Under the pieces are notes generated by a model, which was not told the DNA's origin, searched no databases, and saw nothing but the letters and a program-made list of their open reading frames with translations. Below are positions 50,147 to 60,475 of a stretch of DNA of 64,000 nt, piece by piece. This stretch comes from Candidatus Saccharimonadota bacterium (lineage in GTDB: Bacteria; Patescibacteriota; Saccharimonadia; Saccharimonadales; Saccharimonadaceae), in the NCBI GenBank assembly GCA_017561575.1, contig JAFZBS010000010.1, positions 62,001 through 126,000 on the forward strand, read 5' to 3'. The translations under genes and the position numbers were made by a program. The stretch's first letter is position 1. Each line of letters begins with the position of its first letter.

Positions 50147-50722
50147 ATGAACCAAAATGATGCAGTCGATAACGACTTACAAAAAGCAATTGATGATATA
50201 ACAAAAACTACTAATCAAGATCCGGTCTTCGCCGATCCAGTCGCGGCACCATCTTCTGTACCAGAAGGTGATAATGGCGAGTTAGCCGAGTCCGTCGGAC
50301 CATTCCCGGCGCCAAAGCCAATTCCGCGTCCACCGCGTCCACCACGTCCACCAATGCGCCCAGCTAGCTCGAGCTTTACTTTGCCAACCCCACCAGCACC
50401 AGCTGTACCTGATTTAACACCTATCGCTCCAGAGCCTCCAATGCCGGTCGCCGAAGAAACTACCGTAGTTGCCGAAACCGAATTTCAGGGTGGTCACAAC
50501 ATGAGAGAAGTCAAAGCCGCAGCTCTCCGCGACCTTGCTCCACTCGTTGGCAAAATGAATTTACCAGCTTCTCAAAAATTTAGCATTTACCGTGATATGT
50601 TCGAAAACCTTCACGATCACACAGTCATCGAGCCAGCCTACCAAGCCGCAAAAAACATTCAAGACGAAACAGAACGTGGCGAAGCCCTTCTTTACCTCAT
50701 TGAGTCAATCGACAATATGTAG
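50147..50722 (+). CDS. Proline-rich hypothetical protein
   Basis: The 191-residue product has an acidic start, a central Pro/Arg/Ala-rich stretch (PKPIPRPPRPPRPPMRPASS, ~55-75), a long Pro-Ala tail to ~110 and a helical C-terminal domain of ~75 residues (REVKAAALRDLAPLVGKMNL). The helical part suggests a protein-binding module; I recognise no family. AAAGGTGGGC precedes the ATG, with TATAAT further upstream. A strong bidirectional terminator follows. Confidence 0.65.
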   Translation: MNQNDAVDNDLQKAIDDITKTTNQDPVFADPVAAPSSVPEGDNGELAESVGPFPAPKPIPRPPRPPRPPMRPASSSFTLPTPPAPAVPDLTPIAPEPPMPVAEETTVVAETEFQGGHNMREVKAAALRDLAPLVGKMNLPASQKFSIYRDMFENLHDHTVIEPAYQAAKNIQDETERGEALLYLIESIDNM

Positions 50723-50727
50723 TTCGT

Positions 50728-50759
50728 CAAAAAAACAACCCCACCGGGGTTGTTTTTTA
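50728..50759. terminator. Bidirectional terminator between the proline-rich gene and groEL
   Basis: AACAACCCC pairs with GGGGTTGTT around a 2-base centre, with T-runs on both strands. Confidence 0.85.
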
Positions 50760-50776
50760 TTGGCCCAGATAATGAG

Positions 50777-52390
50777 CTAGTAACCCATTCCCATATCGGG
50801 TGTCGCTGGTTTCTCTTCTGGTATCTCACAAATGAGTGCCCCCATCGTAATCGCAGTTGCCGCAATTGATACTGCATTCTTAACTGCCTCTTTTGTTACT
50901 TTTGCCGGATCAATCACGCCAGATTTCTTTAGATCAATCATGCCCTTCTCCGGAGCCATAACATCTATACCAAATCCTGGTTTCGCATTCTCTACTTCAG
51001 CCAAAAGTGCTTGAGCATTTAGTCCTGCATTCTCCATAATATGCACAAAAGGAGACTTCAAAGCATTCTTTACAATCCTAGCACCCGCCTCCTTATCGCT
51101 GAGCTTAGTCGAAAGGTTGACAAGCGTCACCCCACCACCAGTTACGATACCTTCAGAAAGCGCTGCCTTAGTAGCTGCCACTGCATCATCAACACGGAAT
51201 TTCTTTTCGTCAATTTCCGTCTCCGTTGCACCACCGACTTTAATTACGGCAACCTTACCGGAAAGTGCCGCAGCTCGCTTCTCGAATTCTTCTCTTTCAT
51301 AATCCGTCTTCGCAAGCTTCGCTTGAGCATTTATTAGTTCAATCCTTGCACTCACGGCGCCTTTAGAACCAGCTCCCTTAATAATTGTCGTTGAATCTTT
51401 CTCAGCAATCACCTTTCCAGCCGAGCCCAACACTTCAAGACCAACTTCCTCAAGCTTTAAACCCTTGTCGGCCGACACCATAGTAGCGTCCGTCAAAATT
51501 GCGATATCTTCCATTATTTCCTTGCGTCTTTCACCAAATGACGGAGCCTTGAGCACCAAAGAGTTAAACACACCCTTTAGTTTATTTAACACGAGCAAAG
51601 ACAAAGCCTCGCCTTCAACCTCTTCGGCAATAATCACTAAATCCTTTTGCCCAGCTTGTGCACATTTTTCAAGAAGCGGCAAAATATCATTAGCTGCCGA
51701 AATCTTTTTATCCGTTACTAATACCAAGGGTTTTTCAAATACTGCTTCCTGCCTATTAACATCAGTAACAAAGAAAGCCGACGCATAACCCTTATCATAC
51801 GAAAAGCCTTCCACGATTTCCTGTTCCATCTCAAGACCCTGACCAGCCTCTACCGTCACAACGCCATCTTTACCAATCTTTGAAATAACTTCAGCAATCA
51901 GCTTGCCAATTTCAGCATCACCAGCTGAAATTGTTGCAACCTCAGCCACTTTGTTTGAATCACCCTCGATCTTCTCCGCCGACTTCTCAATTCCTGCTAT
52001 TATTTCGGCACCAGCTTTTTCGATCCCGCAACGAAGTTCCATTGGGTTTACACCGGCCGCAATCAATTTATTAGCTTCTGCCAATATATTATATGTTAGT
52101 ACCGTCACAGTAGTCGTGCCATCGCCAGCAACTTTGTTGAGCTTCTGTGCTGCGGTTTTAATTAACTTTGCCCCTACAGCTTCACCCAATCTATCATCCT
52201 TATTTGGTAGCTCCACGGCTTCCGCTACGGTTACTCCATCATGAGTAATCACCGGTGCGCCATAATCCTTCTCGATTATGACATTTTTACCCTTCGGGCC
52301 GAACGTCACTTTCACCGCATCGTATAATTGTTTTGCACCAGACAGCACTTTCTCACGCGCCTCTGCTTCGTAATAAATCTTCTTCGCCAT
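50777..52390 (-). CDS. groL: Chaperonin GroEL
   Basis: The large chaperonin ring subunit. The 537-residue product has KVTFGPKGKNVIIEK (~27), GDGTTTVTVLTYN (~85), VEGFSYDKGYASAFFVT (~190) and GIVTGGGVTLVN (~405). It ends in MGMGY and so lacks a long GGM tail. Length is normal. It follows groES by 3 bp and shares its CIRCE-controlled promoter. Needed for folding in a cell with little redundancy. Confidence 0.97.
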   Translation of the reverse strand: MAKKIYYEAEAREKVLSGAKQLYDAVKVTFGPKGKNVIIEKDYGAPVITHDGVTVAEAVELPNKDDRLGEAVGAKLIKTAAQKLNKVAGDGTTTVTVLTYNILAEANKLIAAGVNPMELRCGIEKAGAEIIAGIEKSAEKIEGDSNKVAEVATISAGDAEIGKLIAEVISKIGKDGVVTVEAGQGLEMEQEIVEGFSYDKGYASAFFVTDVNRQEAVFEKPLVLVTDKKISAANDILPLLEKCAQAGQKDLVIIAEEVEGEALSLLVLNKLKGVFNSLVLKAPSFGERRKEIMEDIAILTDATMVSADKGLKLEEVGLEVLGSAGKVIAEKDSTTIIKGAGSKGAVSARIELINAQAKLAKTDYEREEFEKRAAALSGKVAVIKVGGATETEIDEKKFRVDDAVAATKAALSEGIVTGGGVTLVNLSTKLSDKEAGARIVKNALKSPFVHIMENAGLNAQALLAEVENAKPGFGIDVMAPEKGMIDLKKSGVIDPAKVTKEAVKNAVSIAATAITMGALICEIPEEKPATPDMGMGY

Positions 52391-52393
52391 CTT

Positions 52394-52648
52394 TTATAAT
52401 GTCGCTAGGACATCCTCCTCTTTTAAAATAATATAATCCTTATCATCTAGCTTAACCTCAGTCGTAGAATACTCCTTATAAACGATTTTCTCGCCCTTCT
52501 TTACCGATTTTACCTCTGGTCCTACCGATTCCACTACTGCATAAGCCGGTTTTTCCTTAGCTTCGCCAAGCAAAATCCCCGATGAAGTTTTTTCAAGTGG
52601 CTTTTCCACCACAGCCACAATTCTGTCTTTTAATGGTTTGAGTGCCAT
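52394..52648 (-). CDS. groS: Co-chaperonin GroES
   Basis: The 84-residue product is slightly short for GroES (~95) but complete: PLKDRIVAVVEKPLEKTSSG at the start with the mobile loop, VVESVGPEVKSVKKGEKIVY and IILKEEDVLA at the end. AAAGGAG precedes the ATG, and TGCTATAAT with the CIRCE element lies upstream. Caps GroEL during folding. Confidence 0.95.
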   Translation of the reverse strand: MALKPLKDRIVAVVEKPLEKTSSGILLGEAKEKPAYAVVESVGPEVKSVKKGEKIVYKEYSTTEVKLDDKDYIILKEEDVLATL

Positions 52649-52686
52649 AAATTAACTCCTTTTCTAAACTTATTATAGCACATTAT

Positions 52687-52713
52687 TTAGCACTTACAAC
52701 ATTGGAGTGCTAA
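52687..52713 (-). promoter_or_regulatory. CIRCE operator of groES-groEL
   Basis: TTAGCACTT-N9-GAGTGCTAA, the same one-base variant as at dnaJ. On the minus strand TTGTAA lies in its spacer as a likely -35, and TATAAT (52677-52672) follows. HrcA-type heat-shock control is expected; hrcA is not in the window. Confidence 0.9.
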
Positions 52714-52717
52714 TTTT

Positions 52718-53296
52718 TTAACAATTTATGATTGCTAAGCTCTTAAATCTTTCCAAATTAAAACTGTGCCCGCCTAGCCATTCATCCACTGCTTTCCTTA
52801 CGCCAGGAAGCGCTTCATTATCATAATCGTGCACCACGATTAGACCACCCCGTACCATTTTGGATTCAACTAATCTCAAAGAATCACGAATTGAATCATA
52901 AAAATCACCGTCAAGAAACGCCAAAGCAATTTTCTCTGGTAAATCTTCATCCTTAAGCTCACTAAACCAAGCTTTCTTGATTACTGGCAATTTGAACCCA
53001 GCCCTCAAGAACCTCTCTTTAACTTCCCTCTTTGTCACTAGCAGTTCCCCCTTCTTAAAATCAACACCGATTACCGATTCGTCATAATCACTTTTATCCG
53101 GTAGCCCCTCAAATGAGTCATAAATCCATAACTTATGATTCACATTATTTTGGATTATTTCGGCAAGCGCAAGAGATGTATCTCCTCTGTAGCATCCAAG
53201 CTCAACAAAATCTCCCTCGCACGGGAGCATTTCGCGTGCGAGGGCAATTATTTTTTCTGTCTCTTCTCTTGATACCTGATCGTTTTTAAAACTCAT
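52718..53296 (-). CDS. SAM-dependent O-methyltransferase, TylF/MycF-like
   Basis: The 192-residue product has DFVELGCYRGDTSLALAE (~30, SAM site), KLWIYDSFEGLPDKSDYDES (~57), AFLDGDFYDS (~128) and GGLIVVHDYDNEALPGVR (~150), the motif set of TylF/MycF-like methyltransferases. Those methylate sugars of natural products or polysaccharides. A surface-glycan role fits the later glycan region but is inferred. It starts 1 bp after the acetate kinase stop. Confidence 0.85.
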   Translation of the reverse strand: MSFKNDQVSREETEKIIALAREMLPCEGDFVELGCYRGDTSLALAEIIQNNVNHKLWIYDSFEGLPDKSDYDESVIGVDFKKGELLVTKREVKERFLRAGFKLPVIKKAWFSELKDEDLPEKIALAFLDGDFYDSIRDSLRLVESKMVRGGLIVVHDYDNEALPGVRKAVDEWLGGHSFNLERFKSLAIINC

Positions 53297-53297
53297 C

Positions 53298-54491
53298 TTA
53301 AGCGTCCAAAAGTTCGCTAGCTTTCTTAATCATATAAGCCGCTTCGTTTGTCGGAATAACGTAGACCGGCTTTGAACCTTCTTCAGCCACATTGGTATAC
53401 CCCTTGGACTTATCCATTGCCGCATCATTTTTGAGTTTAAAACCCATAAATTCAAGTTTTCCAATAATTGAATTCCTTACCGGAATAGACCTCTCGCCAA
53501 TCGTTGCAGTAAAGACTATTGCATCAATCCCGCCCATCTTTGCAGCAAATTCACCAATCTTTCCAGCTACACCATCTATAAACATATTGTACGCGAGCGC
53601 GGCATCTTCATTACCTTCTTCTGCTCCAGCAATAATTTCGCGCATATCATTTGAACCAGCCAGTGCTTGCAAGCCAGACTGCTTATTCATCAGCTTAATC
53701 GCTTCTGCCGCACCTAACTTTTCGCCCAGCAAAGCCCCCACTGTTGGGTCAATCGAACCGGTTCTCGTCGAAGACATCAACCCCTCAAGCGGCGTCTCGC
53801 CCATCGATGTATATGCCGGTTCGCCATCAACCAGCGCCGTCACTGAACAACCCGAGCCTAGATGACAAACTACCATCTTCTTTTCAAGGATACCGAGATC
53901 CTTGATTTTACCCATCATATAGCCATAAGACGCACCGTGCGCACCCCAGCGACCAAGGTCAAACTCTTCAATTATCTCACGCGGCAACGCATATTCAGTA
54001 TCGCGCCTCGAATCTTTTGTCAAAGCCTCGGAATCACTCATAATTAACACCGGCACTCCAGCAAATGTCTCTTGTGCATTCTTTATACCCCTCTCGGTGC
54101 CAGGAACATGTAAAGGATTTGTTACCTGTACCTTCTCAAGTTCTTTCATAGTCTGCGCATCTACGATATGGTTTTTTGAGAAATACTTCCCAGCCGCTAC
54201 TACGCGCACCAAAATACCGTCTAAAGGATGTGCCTCGTTAATAAAGCCTTCCTTTTCAAAAATTGCCTTGGCCTCTTTAAATGCAACGTCGAGAGTGTCC
54301 CAAGTCTTATCAACCTTTTCTTCCGAACCATCTGCCCTTGTAATAGTACAGATAAACTTCTTTTTGCCATTCTCTTCAATACCTTCAAAATAAAGCGAGC
54401 AAACTTCATCTTCGCCTTCATAAAGCGAAAACTTCTCGCTTGACGATCCAGAATTAAGTACTAAAAATATTTTTGTGATATTTGTTGCCAT
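53298..54491 (-). CDS. ackA: Acetate kinase
   Basis: Makes ATP and acetate from acetyl phosphate. The 397-residue product has FLVLNSGSSSEKFSLYE at the start (N-terminal ribonuclease-H-like ATPase fold), AHGASYGYMMGK (~185), HLGSGCSVTALVDG (~210), MGETPLEGLMSSTRTGSIDP (~233) and the closing ATIGE. AAAGGAG precedes the ATG and TGGTATAAT lies further upstream. Second ATP-yielding route besides the agmatine pathway. Pta is not in the window. Confidence 0.94.
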   Translation of the reverse strand: MATNITKIFLVLNSGSSSEKFSLYEGEDEVCSLYFEGIEENGKKKFICTITRADGSEEKVDKTWDTLDVAFKEAKAIFEKEGFINEAHPLDGILVRVVAAGKYFSKNHIVDAQTMKELEKVQVTNPLHVPGTERGIKNAQETFAGVPVLIMSDSEALTKDSRRDTEYALPREIIEEFDLGRWGAHGASYGYMMGKIKDLGILEKKMVVCHLGSGCSVTALVDGEPAYTSMGETPLEGLMSSTRTGSIDPTVGALLGEKLGAAEAIKLMNKQSGLQALAGSNDMREIIAGAEEGNEDAALAYNMFIDGVAGKIGEFAAKMGGIDAIVFTATIGERSIPVRNSIIGKLEFMGFKLKNDAAMDKSKGYTNVAEEGSKPVYVIPTNEAAYMIKKASELLDA

Positions 54492-54565
54492 AAAAATAAC
54501 TCCTTTATACTATTATACCAGATTTCAAGAAATATGCCTATCCCCCCATTATATCACACTTATGC

Positions 54566-57499
54566 CTATTTGTCAAGATAAGCCCGCAAATACTCACCGG
54601 TGGGAGTTTTTGCACTCTTTGCCAAATCCTCTGGCGTGCCCTCGGCACACACTTCGCCACCCTTAAGCCCACCCTCCGGGCCCATATCAATCACCCAGTC
54701 TGCCGATTTAATCACATGTAGATTATGTTCAATAATAATCATCGAATTTCCACCATCCACTAGCTTATTCAAAATTCCAAGTAGCCTCTTGACATCATCA
54801 GTGTGGAGACCCGTCGTTGGCTCATCCAAAATATATAAAGTCTTGCCCGTAGACCTTCTAGCAAGCTCTGTCGCAAGCTTAATCCTTTGCGCCTCACCAC
54901 CACTAAACGTCGTCGCCGGTTGCCCCAATCTGATATAACCAAGTCCCACCTCTTGAATAGTTTTCAGCTTTCCCACAATCGCTGGGATATTTGCAAAAAA
55001 CTCCACCGCCTCATCAATTGTCATCTCAAGCACCTGCGAAATATCCTTACCCTTGTATTTAACTTCAAGTGCTTCTGCATTATAACGCCTACCATGACAG
55101 GCCGGACAAGTCACGTAAACATCTGGCAAAAAATGCATTTCGATTTTGTTCACGCCGTCACCCTGACAATGCTCACATCTCCCGCCTTTCACATTAAATG
55201 AAAATCTTCCTGCCTTATAACCCCGCAACTGTGCCTCCGGCTGCGCCGCATAAAGCTCTCGAATTGCGTTAAACACTCCAGTATAAGTTGCCGGGTTTGA
55301 CCGTGGCGTCCTGCCAATCGGCGATTGATCAATTACAATCACTTTATTGATTTTGTCAATTCCTTCAATCCTTTCATGTGTCCCAGATACTGTTTGTGCA
55401 CGATGTAGCCGCGCTAACAACTCATTCGCAAGAATTGTATTTACTAAAGTAGATTTTCCAGAACCAGATACACCAGAGACCACCGTCATTACCCCAAGCG
55501 GAAAATGCACATCAATATTCTTTAAATTATTTTCCCTAGCACCAACCACTACGAGCTCGTGCCCTTTACGAATTTTTCGCCTCTTTTTTGGTACCGGAAT
55601 ACTCTCCTTTCCTGACAAATATTTACCCGTAATCGAATTCGGATTTGCCGCCACCTCAGCCGGTGTACCACAAGCTACTAGCTTACCGCCATTCACACCT
55701 GCTCCCGGACCAATATCGATAATATAATCCGATGCCCACATCGTGTCCTCATCATGCTCCACCACTAGCACAGTATTATGTAAATCACGTAAATGTTTCA
55801 AAGTCGCAATCAGTTTATTATTATCTCTTTGATGTAAACCAATCGATGGCTCATCAAGTACATAAAGCACGCCAGTTAAACCCGACCCTATCTGCGTTGC
55901 GAGCCTAATTCTCTGCGCCTCGCCGCCAGACAATGTGTTCGCCGCCCTCCCTAGCTCCAAATAACCCAGCCCCACATCTTGCATAAACTTTACTCGTTCC
56001 TTTATTTCCTTCAAAATCGGTTTAGCAATCATCTCCTCCGACTCTGAAAAACCTAAATCTCGCGACAAAACGTCCAGCGTTGCATCCACATCCAAATTAC
56101 ACATGTCTACGATATTAAGATCGTGCACTGTCACCGCAAGCACTGCAGGTTTCAATCTTGCACCATGACAAGTCTGACACTCTCTCACCCGCATAAACCT
56201 CTCGATGTCGTGCTTCGTAAACTCCGAGACCTTCGGATCATTATAACGTCTCTCAAGCATTGGGATTACACCCTCGTAAGTCGTCTCGTAAACCGTCCCA
56301 TCTGCAAATCTACCAGACCCACTAATTCTCATTTCATACTTTTCTTCCCCCGTACCATACAATATTAAATGCTGAATATCTTCGGAAAGCTCTCCAATCG
56401 GTGTATATATATTAAAACCATGCTTTGCCCCCACTCCAGCCAATCGTTTAAGCCACCACGAATCCTGTTGCACGCGATTAAACGGTCGAATTCCACCCTC
56501 AGCAATAGTAAGATTTTTATTAAAAACTAATCCTGGGTCTACCTCCATCTTCGAACCAAGCCCCGTACAATCCGGACAGGCACCCTCTGGCGCATTAAAT
56601 GAAAACAACCTAGGAGTTAGCTCTGGAATTAGCTCATCTGGATGATCCGAGCAAGCATATCTTTGCGAATAAGTCAGAATTTCCGCATTGTCCGCCCCAA
56701 TTCGATTTTCCCCCACCGCCGTAGAACTATCTGTCACTCGAAGTAGCTTCACAATTCCCTGGCCAAGCTCCAAAGCCTGCTCAATCGAACCACTAATCCT
56801 AGAATAAAGATCCGGCGATAGCACAAACCTATCTACCACTATTTCTATATCATGTCTTTCATTCTTGTTTAGCTCCGGAAATTCGTCTAACGCATAAATA
56901 ATTCCATCTACCCTCACCCTCGAAAAACCCTTCGCAATGTATTGATCGGAAATATGCAAAAACTCACCTTTTTTTGAGGAAACGATTGGTGCAAGACACA
57001 TCAACTTTGAACCAAGCGGCAACTTCATCACTTCATTCACAATGTCCTCAACTGAGCGTCTTGACACCTCCTTATGACAAATCGGACAATGTGGCACCCC
57101 AACTCTCGCAAAAAGCAGACGCAAATAATCATACACCTCTGTCACCGTCGCCACCGTCGAACGCGGATTTCTCGACGTCGATTTTTGATCTATTGAAATT
57201 GCTGGCGAAAGACCCGTAATTGAATCCACCTCTGGCTTATCCATTACACCCAGAAACATTCTCGCATAAGACGACAGTGATTCCACATACCGTCTCTGCC
57301 CTTCGGCATAAATCGTATCAAAAGCCAAACTAGATTTTCCAGACCCAGAAAGCCCAGTTATAATCACCAACTTATCACGTGGTATATCAACATCAAGGTT
57401 ATCGAGATTGTTTTGTCGAGCGCCCCTCACCCTAATATAATTATCATTGCCAAAAATCTCCCCCTTGCTAGTTTTTTCTAAGCTCTCATCCATAACCAT
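54566..57499 (-). CDS. uvrA: Excinuclease ABC subunit UvrA
   Basis: DNA damage recognition subunit. The 977-residue product has two ABC ATPase halves: Walker [14 protein letters not shown] (~48) and [13 protein letters not shown] (~670), signatures [12 protein letters not shown] and [12 protein letters not shown], and the zinc pairs [23 protein letters not shown] and CPACHGRR. Complete. The N-terminus may start at the first Met or two codons later. TATAAT lies about 20 bases upstream without an obvious Shine-Dalgarno sequence. Confidence 0.97.
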   Translation of the reverse strand: MVMDESLEKTSKGEIFGNDNYIRVRGARQNNLDNLDVDIPRDKLVIITGLSGSGKSSLAFDTIYAEGQRRYVESLSSYARMFLGVMDKPEVDSITGLSPAISIDQKSTSRNPRSTVATVTEVYDYLRLLFARVGVPHCPICHKEVSRRSVEDIVNEVMKLPLGSKLMCLAPIVSSKKGEFLHISDQYIAKGFSRVRVDGIIYALDEFPELNKNERHDIEIVVDRFVLSPDLYSRISGSIEQALELGQGIVKLLRVTDSSTAVGENRIGADNAEILTYSQRYACSDHPDELIPELTPRLFSFNAPEGACPDCTGLGSKMEVDPGLVFNKNLTIAEGGIRPFNRVQQDSWWLKRLAGVGAKHGFNIYTPIGELSEDIQHLILYGTGEEKYEMRISGSGRFADGTVYETTYEGVIPMLERRYNDPKVSEFTKHDIERFMRVRECQTCHGARLKPAVLAVTVHDLNIVDMCNLDVDATLDVLSRDLGFSESEEMIAKPILKEIKERVKFMQDVGLGYLELGRAANTLSGGEAQRIRLATQIGSGLTGVLYVLDEPSIGLHQRDNNKLIATLKHLRDLHNTVLVVEHDEDTMWASDYIIDIGPGAGVNGGKLVACGTPAEVAANPNSITGKYLSGKESIPVPKKRRKIRKGHELVVVGARENNLKNIDVHFPLGVMTVVSGVSGSGKSTLVNTILANELLARLHRAQTVSGTHERIEGIDKINKVIVIDQSPIGRTPRSNPATYTGVFNAIRELYAAQPEAQLRGYKAGRFSFNVKGGRCEHCQGDGVNKIEMHFLPDVYVTCPACHGRRYNAEALEVKYKGKDISQVLEMTIDEAVEFFANIPAIVGKLKTIQEVGLGYIRLGQPATTFSGGEAQRIKLATELARRSTGKTLYILDEPTTGLHTDDVKRLLGILNKLVDGGNSMIIIEHNLHVIKSADWVIDMGPEGGLKGGEVCAEGTPEDLAKSAKTPTGEYLRAYLDK

Positions 57500-57556
57500 A
57501 ATCTCGTTTAACTAAACATATATTATATACCAAAAGTCAACTTTTGTCCACCCCTA

Positions 57557-59122
57557 TTATTTACTCTCATGATATTCTTTTTCGGTATTTACATTCCAAA
57601 CATTTGATTTATCAACCACACCGCTAATAATATTTTTTACCGCCTCAAACGCTGTGCACATCGAATGATCTATATTATTATATCTATGCTGCCCATTCCG
57701 TCCCACGCAGTACAGATTTGGTATCTCGTCTAGATATGACCTTAGCTCATCAATCGATTCGTACGTATCAAAATATGCCGGATAGGCCTTTTTCACTCTC
57801 TCCAAATGGCTATCAAGCACCGTCTCATCTGCACTAAGTACCCCTATTTGCCTCATTTCTTTTATTGCCATCTTCGTAAAATCTTCGTCCTTCATTTTCC
57901 ACATTTTATCTCCTTCATTGCAAAAATACTCTAACCCCACCCATACAGTATTCTCAACGTCCTTCACAAGATATGGCGACCAGTTATTAAAAATCTGAAA
58001 TCTCCCCATTCTTACATTCTTATCATGCACGTACACCCAATCATCAGGCACCAGACCATTAAATGTTTTTATACTAGTTTCATTTTTTAACGCCAGTTTT
58101 GGCACCAACACTCCAACAGTCATATAATCACGGTAGGGCAGACCTTTTGCAATTTTAGCAATTTTTCTTGGCACATTATCCATCGCCCCCACCAAATCTT
58201 TAAGTGGCATCGAAGAAATTACAATGTCGCCACTTATAGATTTCTTTTTCCCGTTAAGTTCATATTTAACACTCGATATTTTATTGTTTTTATCTCGCCT
58301 TATTTCTACCACCTTTGCATTAAACAATATTTCTCCGCCCCTCCTTTTAATCTTTCTTGCTACTATCTCCCATAATTGCCCTGGACCGAGTTTCGGATAT
58401 TTAAATTCCTCAATAAGGGAGGTCTCCACCTTTCGGTTCTTCTTGCGAAATGCTTTTCCAAAAACATCTTTTAGAATTGCCGCTATCGATAATCCCTTCA
58501 CTCTTTGTGCTCCCCACTCTGGTGAAATATCCCGCGGATGTCTCCCCCACAAGTTTTCGGTATAGTTTTCAAAAAACATACTATAAAGTTTCCGCCCGAA
58601 CCTATTAATGTAAAAATTTTCCAGTGAATTCTCTGGCTTTTTTATTAACGCACTTTTTAAATAACTACAGCCAACCTGAATTGTTGTGATTAAACCCATA
58701 TCTTTTATTGTTGTCCATTTCAAAGATATTGGATAATCAAAAAACTTTGAATCAAAATAAATCCTTGATAATCTGTTCCTCTCCAGCATCACGCGGTCGG
58801 TTTTATCTGGGTCGGGGCCACCTTTTTTTACTTTTATTTTTCTCTTCAATTTTTTATCATCATATGCTGGCGCCCCTGCAGTTGGCAACATTTTTTCCCA
58901 CCATGCGTTTACTTCTGGTATTTTAGAGAAAAACCTATGCCCACCCATATCCATTCTATTACCTTTGTAATTAACTGTTTTTGCTATTCCGCCAACTGTA
59001 TTTGATTCTTCAAGTATTACAACCTCATATTTATCAGATTGTGACAGCAATTCATATGCCGCCGTCAGACCGGCCGGACCAGCGCCCACAACAATCACTC
59101 TCCTTGATACTTTCCTCGCCAT
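57557..59122 (-). CDS. FAD-dependent oxidoreductase, UDP-galactopyranose mutase-like
   Basis: The 521-residue product starts with [18 protein letters not shown], the FAD-binding GxGxxG motif, followed by [20 protein letters not shown] (~45), typical of amine-oxidase-like and mutase-like flavoproteins. [19 protein letters not shown] sits near 195. A second domain and a short C-terminal part follow. Its place next to GtrA/glycosyltransferase and exporter genes points to a nucleotide-sugar or prenyl-sugar reaction, but the substrate is uncertain. Start at 59122: TGATATAAT lies 10 bases upstream. Confidence 0.72.
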   Translation of the reverse strand: MARKVSRRVIVVGAGPAGLTAAYELLSQSDKYEVVILEESNTVGGIAKTVNYKGNRMDMGGHRFFSKIPEVNAWWEKMLPTAGAPAYDDKKLKRKIKVKKGGPDPDKTDRVMLERNRLSRIYFDSKFFDYPISLKWTTIKDMGLITTIQVGCSYLKSALIKKPENSLENFYINRFGRKLYSMFFENYTENLWGRHPRDISPEWGAQRVKGLSIAAILKDVFGKAFRKKNRKVETSLIEEFKYPKLGPGQLWEIVARKIKRRGGEILFNAKVVEIRRDKNNKISSVKYELNGKKKSISGDIVISSMPLKDLVGAMDNVPRKIAKIAKGLPYRDYMTVGVLVPKLALKNETSIKTFNGLVPDDWVYVHDKNVRMGRFQIFNNWSPYLVKDVENTVWVGLEYFCNEGDKMWKMKDEDFTKMAIKEMRQIGVLSADETVLDSHLERVKKAYPAYFDTYESIDELRSYLDEIPNLYCVGRNGQHRYNNIDHSMCTAFEAVKNIISGVVDKSNVWNVNTEKEYHESK

Positions 59123-59164
59123 TGTTCCCATTATTATATCATAGAGTGTTATAATAATAGAGAA

Positions 59165-60475
59165 ATGAAAGCTAGTCGCACTATAAAATTCATCATAGTA
59201 GGAATTATTCTTACCTTAATTAATTTTACTATCTACACTTTCCTTGCACGTATAATCATGAATAGCAATGAGCTTCTTTGGCTCGATAGCCTACTATCCT
59301 GTTTCCTAACCACCTTCGCTGCATTTTTGCTCCACTCAAAAATTACCTGGCAAGAACGTCGTCCCACCGAGTTTGGCGTCATTAAATTCTTTCTCTGGAA
59401 TTTTCTCACTGCACTTTTAATTAGTCCGTTTCTAACTTGGTTCTTTAAGCTAATTACTCCACTTTATGAATCAATCTTCAATCTAACCTCCGCCATCCAT
59501 CTACCGTTTGATTATAATTTTATCGAAAGCACCGGTGTCTTTGTTCTTACCACCTGTGTCACTATGGTTCTCAATTTCCTTTTCTACGACAAACTTGTTT
59601 TCGGGAAAAAAACCGAATTAAAACCCGCCCCACTCGCTGCAAACGAAAAAGACAAAGTCTCCATTATTATTCCAATCTATAATACGGCAAAATATCTCAA
59701 ACCTTGTTTAAATTCTGTAATCAACCAATCCTATCATAATCTCGAAATAATCTTAGTTGACGACGGCTCAACTGACAACTCTGGCAAAATAGCCGACGAA
59801 TTCGCCAAAAAAGACCATCGCATTAAAGTCGTTCACCAAAAAAACCAAGGTCAATCTACTGCCAGAAACCACGGCTTAAAACTCGCCACCGGTGATTATA
59901 TTAGCTTTATTGATAGCGACGACAAAGTCGATCCAGACTTTATTTCCAAACTACTCGCCCCGTACGAAAATAACAATACTTGCGTTACAGTCTGTGGTCG
60001 TCATTATGAAATGCTCCACCAAAACTATCGCAAAACCGTTTATATATCATATATTCGTCCTAAAAAAACGCACGAATCTAAAAAAGCCTATATTCTTTAT
60101 CTTCTTACAATTGACGGACGCATGTATTCAGCAATCGATAAACTTTTCAAAGCAGAAATCGCCAAACAACTCCGTTTTAATGAATCGATCAATTTTTCCG
60201 AAGATACCAACTACGTTCTAGATTATCTTAAGAAATCCAAAGGCACCATCCATTTTGTAAGGGAACCACTTTATATTTATAATTATGGTACCGAAACAAG
60301 CACTATCAAAAAATCTTCAACCATCTGGAGCAATTGGCAAGCGGCTTACCTAAACCTCAAAAAGTGGCTAGGCAGCAAACCTAGCCTAAAAGAAAAATTC
60401 TGGCTTCACGCCGTTCATCTCCGATGGCGCGTATCATTCATTCGTTCAAAACGCCGTGCTAAAAAGGCGGCTTAA
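59165..60475 (+). CDS. GtrA-like membrane domain fused to a family 2 glycosyltransferase
   Basis: The 436-residue product has four membrane helices (~8-145) in GtrA style ([20 protein letters not shown] first), then a cytoplasmic GT2 domain (~160-390) with [35 protein letters not shown] and [12 protein letters not shown] (the DxD metal site). GtrA proteins usually flip lipid-linked sugars and are separate from their transferase. The fusion suggests one protein that makes and moves the sugar donor. TGTTATAAT lies 9 bases before the ATG. Confidence 0.87.
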   Translation: MKASRTIKFIIVGIILTLINFTIYTFLARIIMNSNELLWLDSLLSCFLTTFAAFLLHSKITWQERRPTEFGVIKFFLWNFLTALLISPFLTWFFKLITPLYESIFNLTSAIHLPFDYNFIESTGVFVLTTCVTMVLNFLFYDKLVFGKKTELKPAPLAANEKDKVSIIIPIYNTAKYLKPCLNSVINQSYHNLEIILVDDGSTDNSGKIADEFAKKDHRIKVVHQKNQGQSTARNHGLKLATGDYISFIDSDDKVDPDFISKLLAPYENNNTCVTVCGRHYEMLHQNYRKTVYISYIRPKKTHESKKAYILYLLTIDGRMYSAIDKLFKAEIAKQLRFNESINFSEDTNYVLDYLKKSKGTIHFVREPLYIYNYGTETSTIKKSSTIWSNWQAAYLNLKKWLGSKPSLKEKFWLHAVHLRWRVSFIRSKRRAKKAA

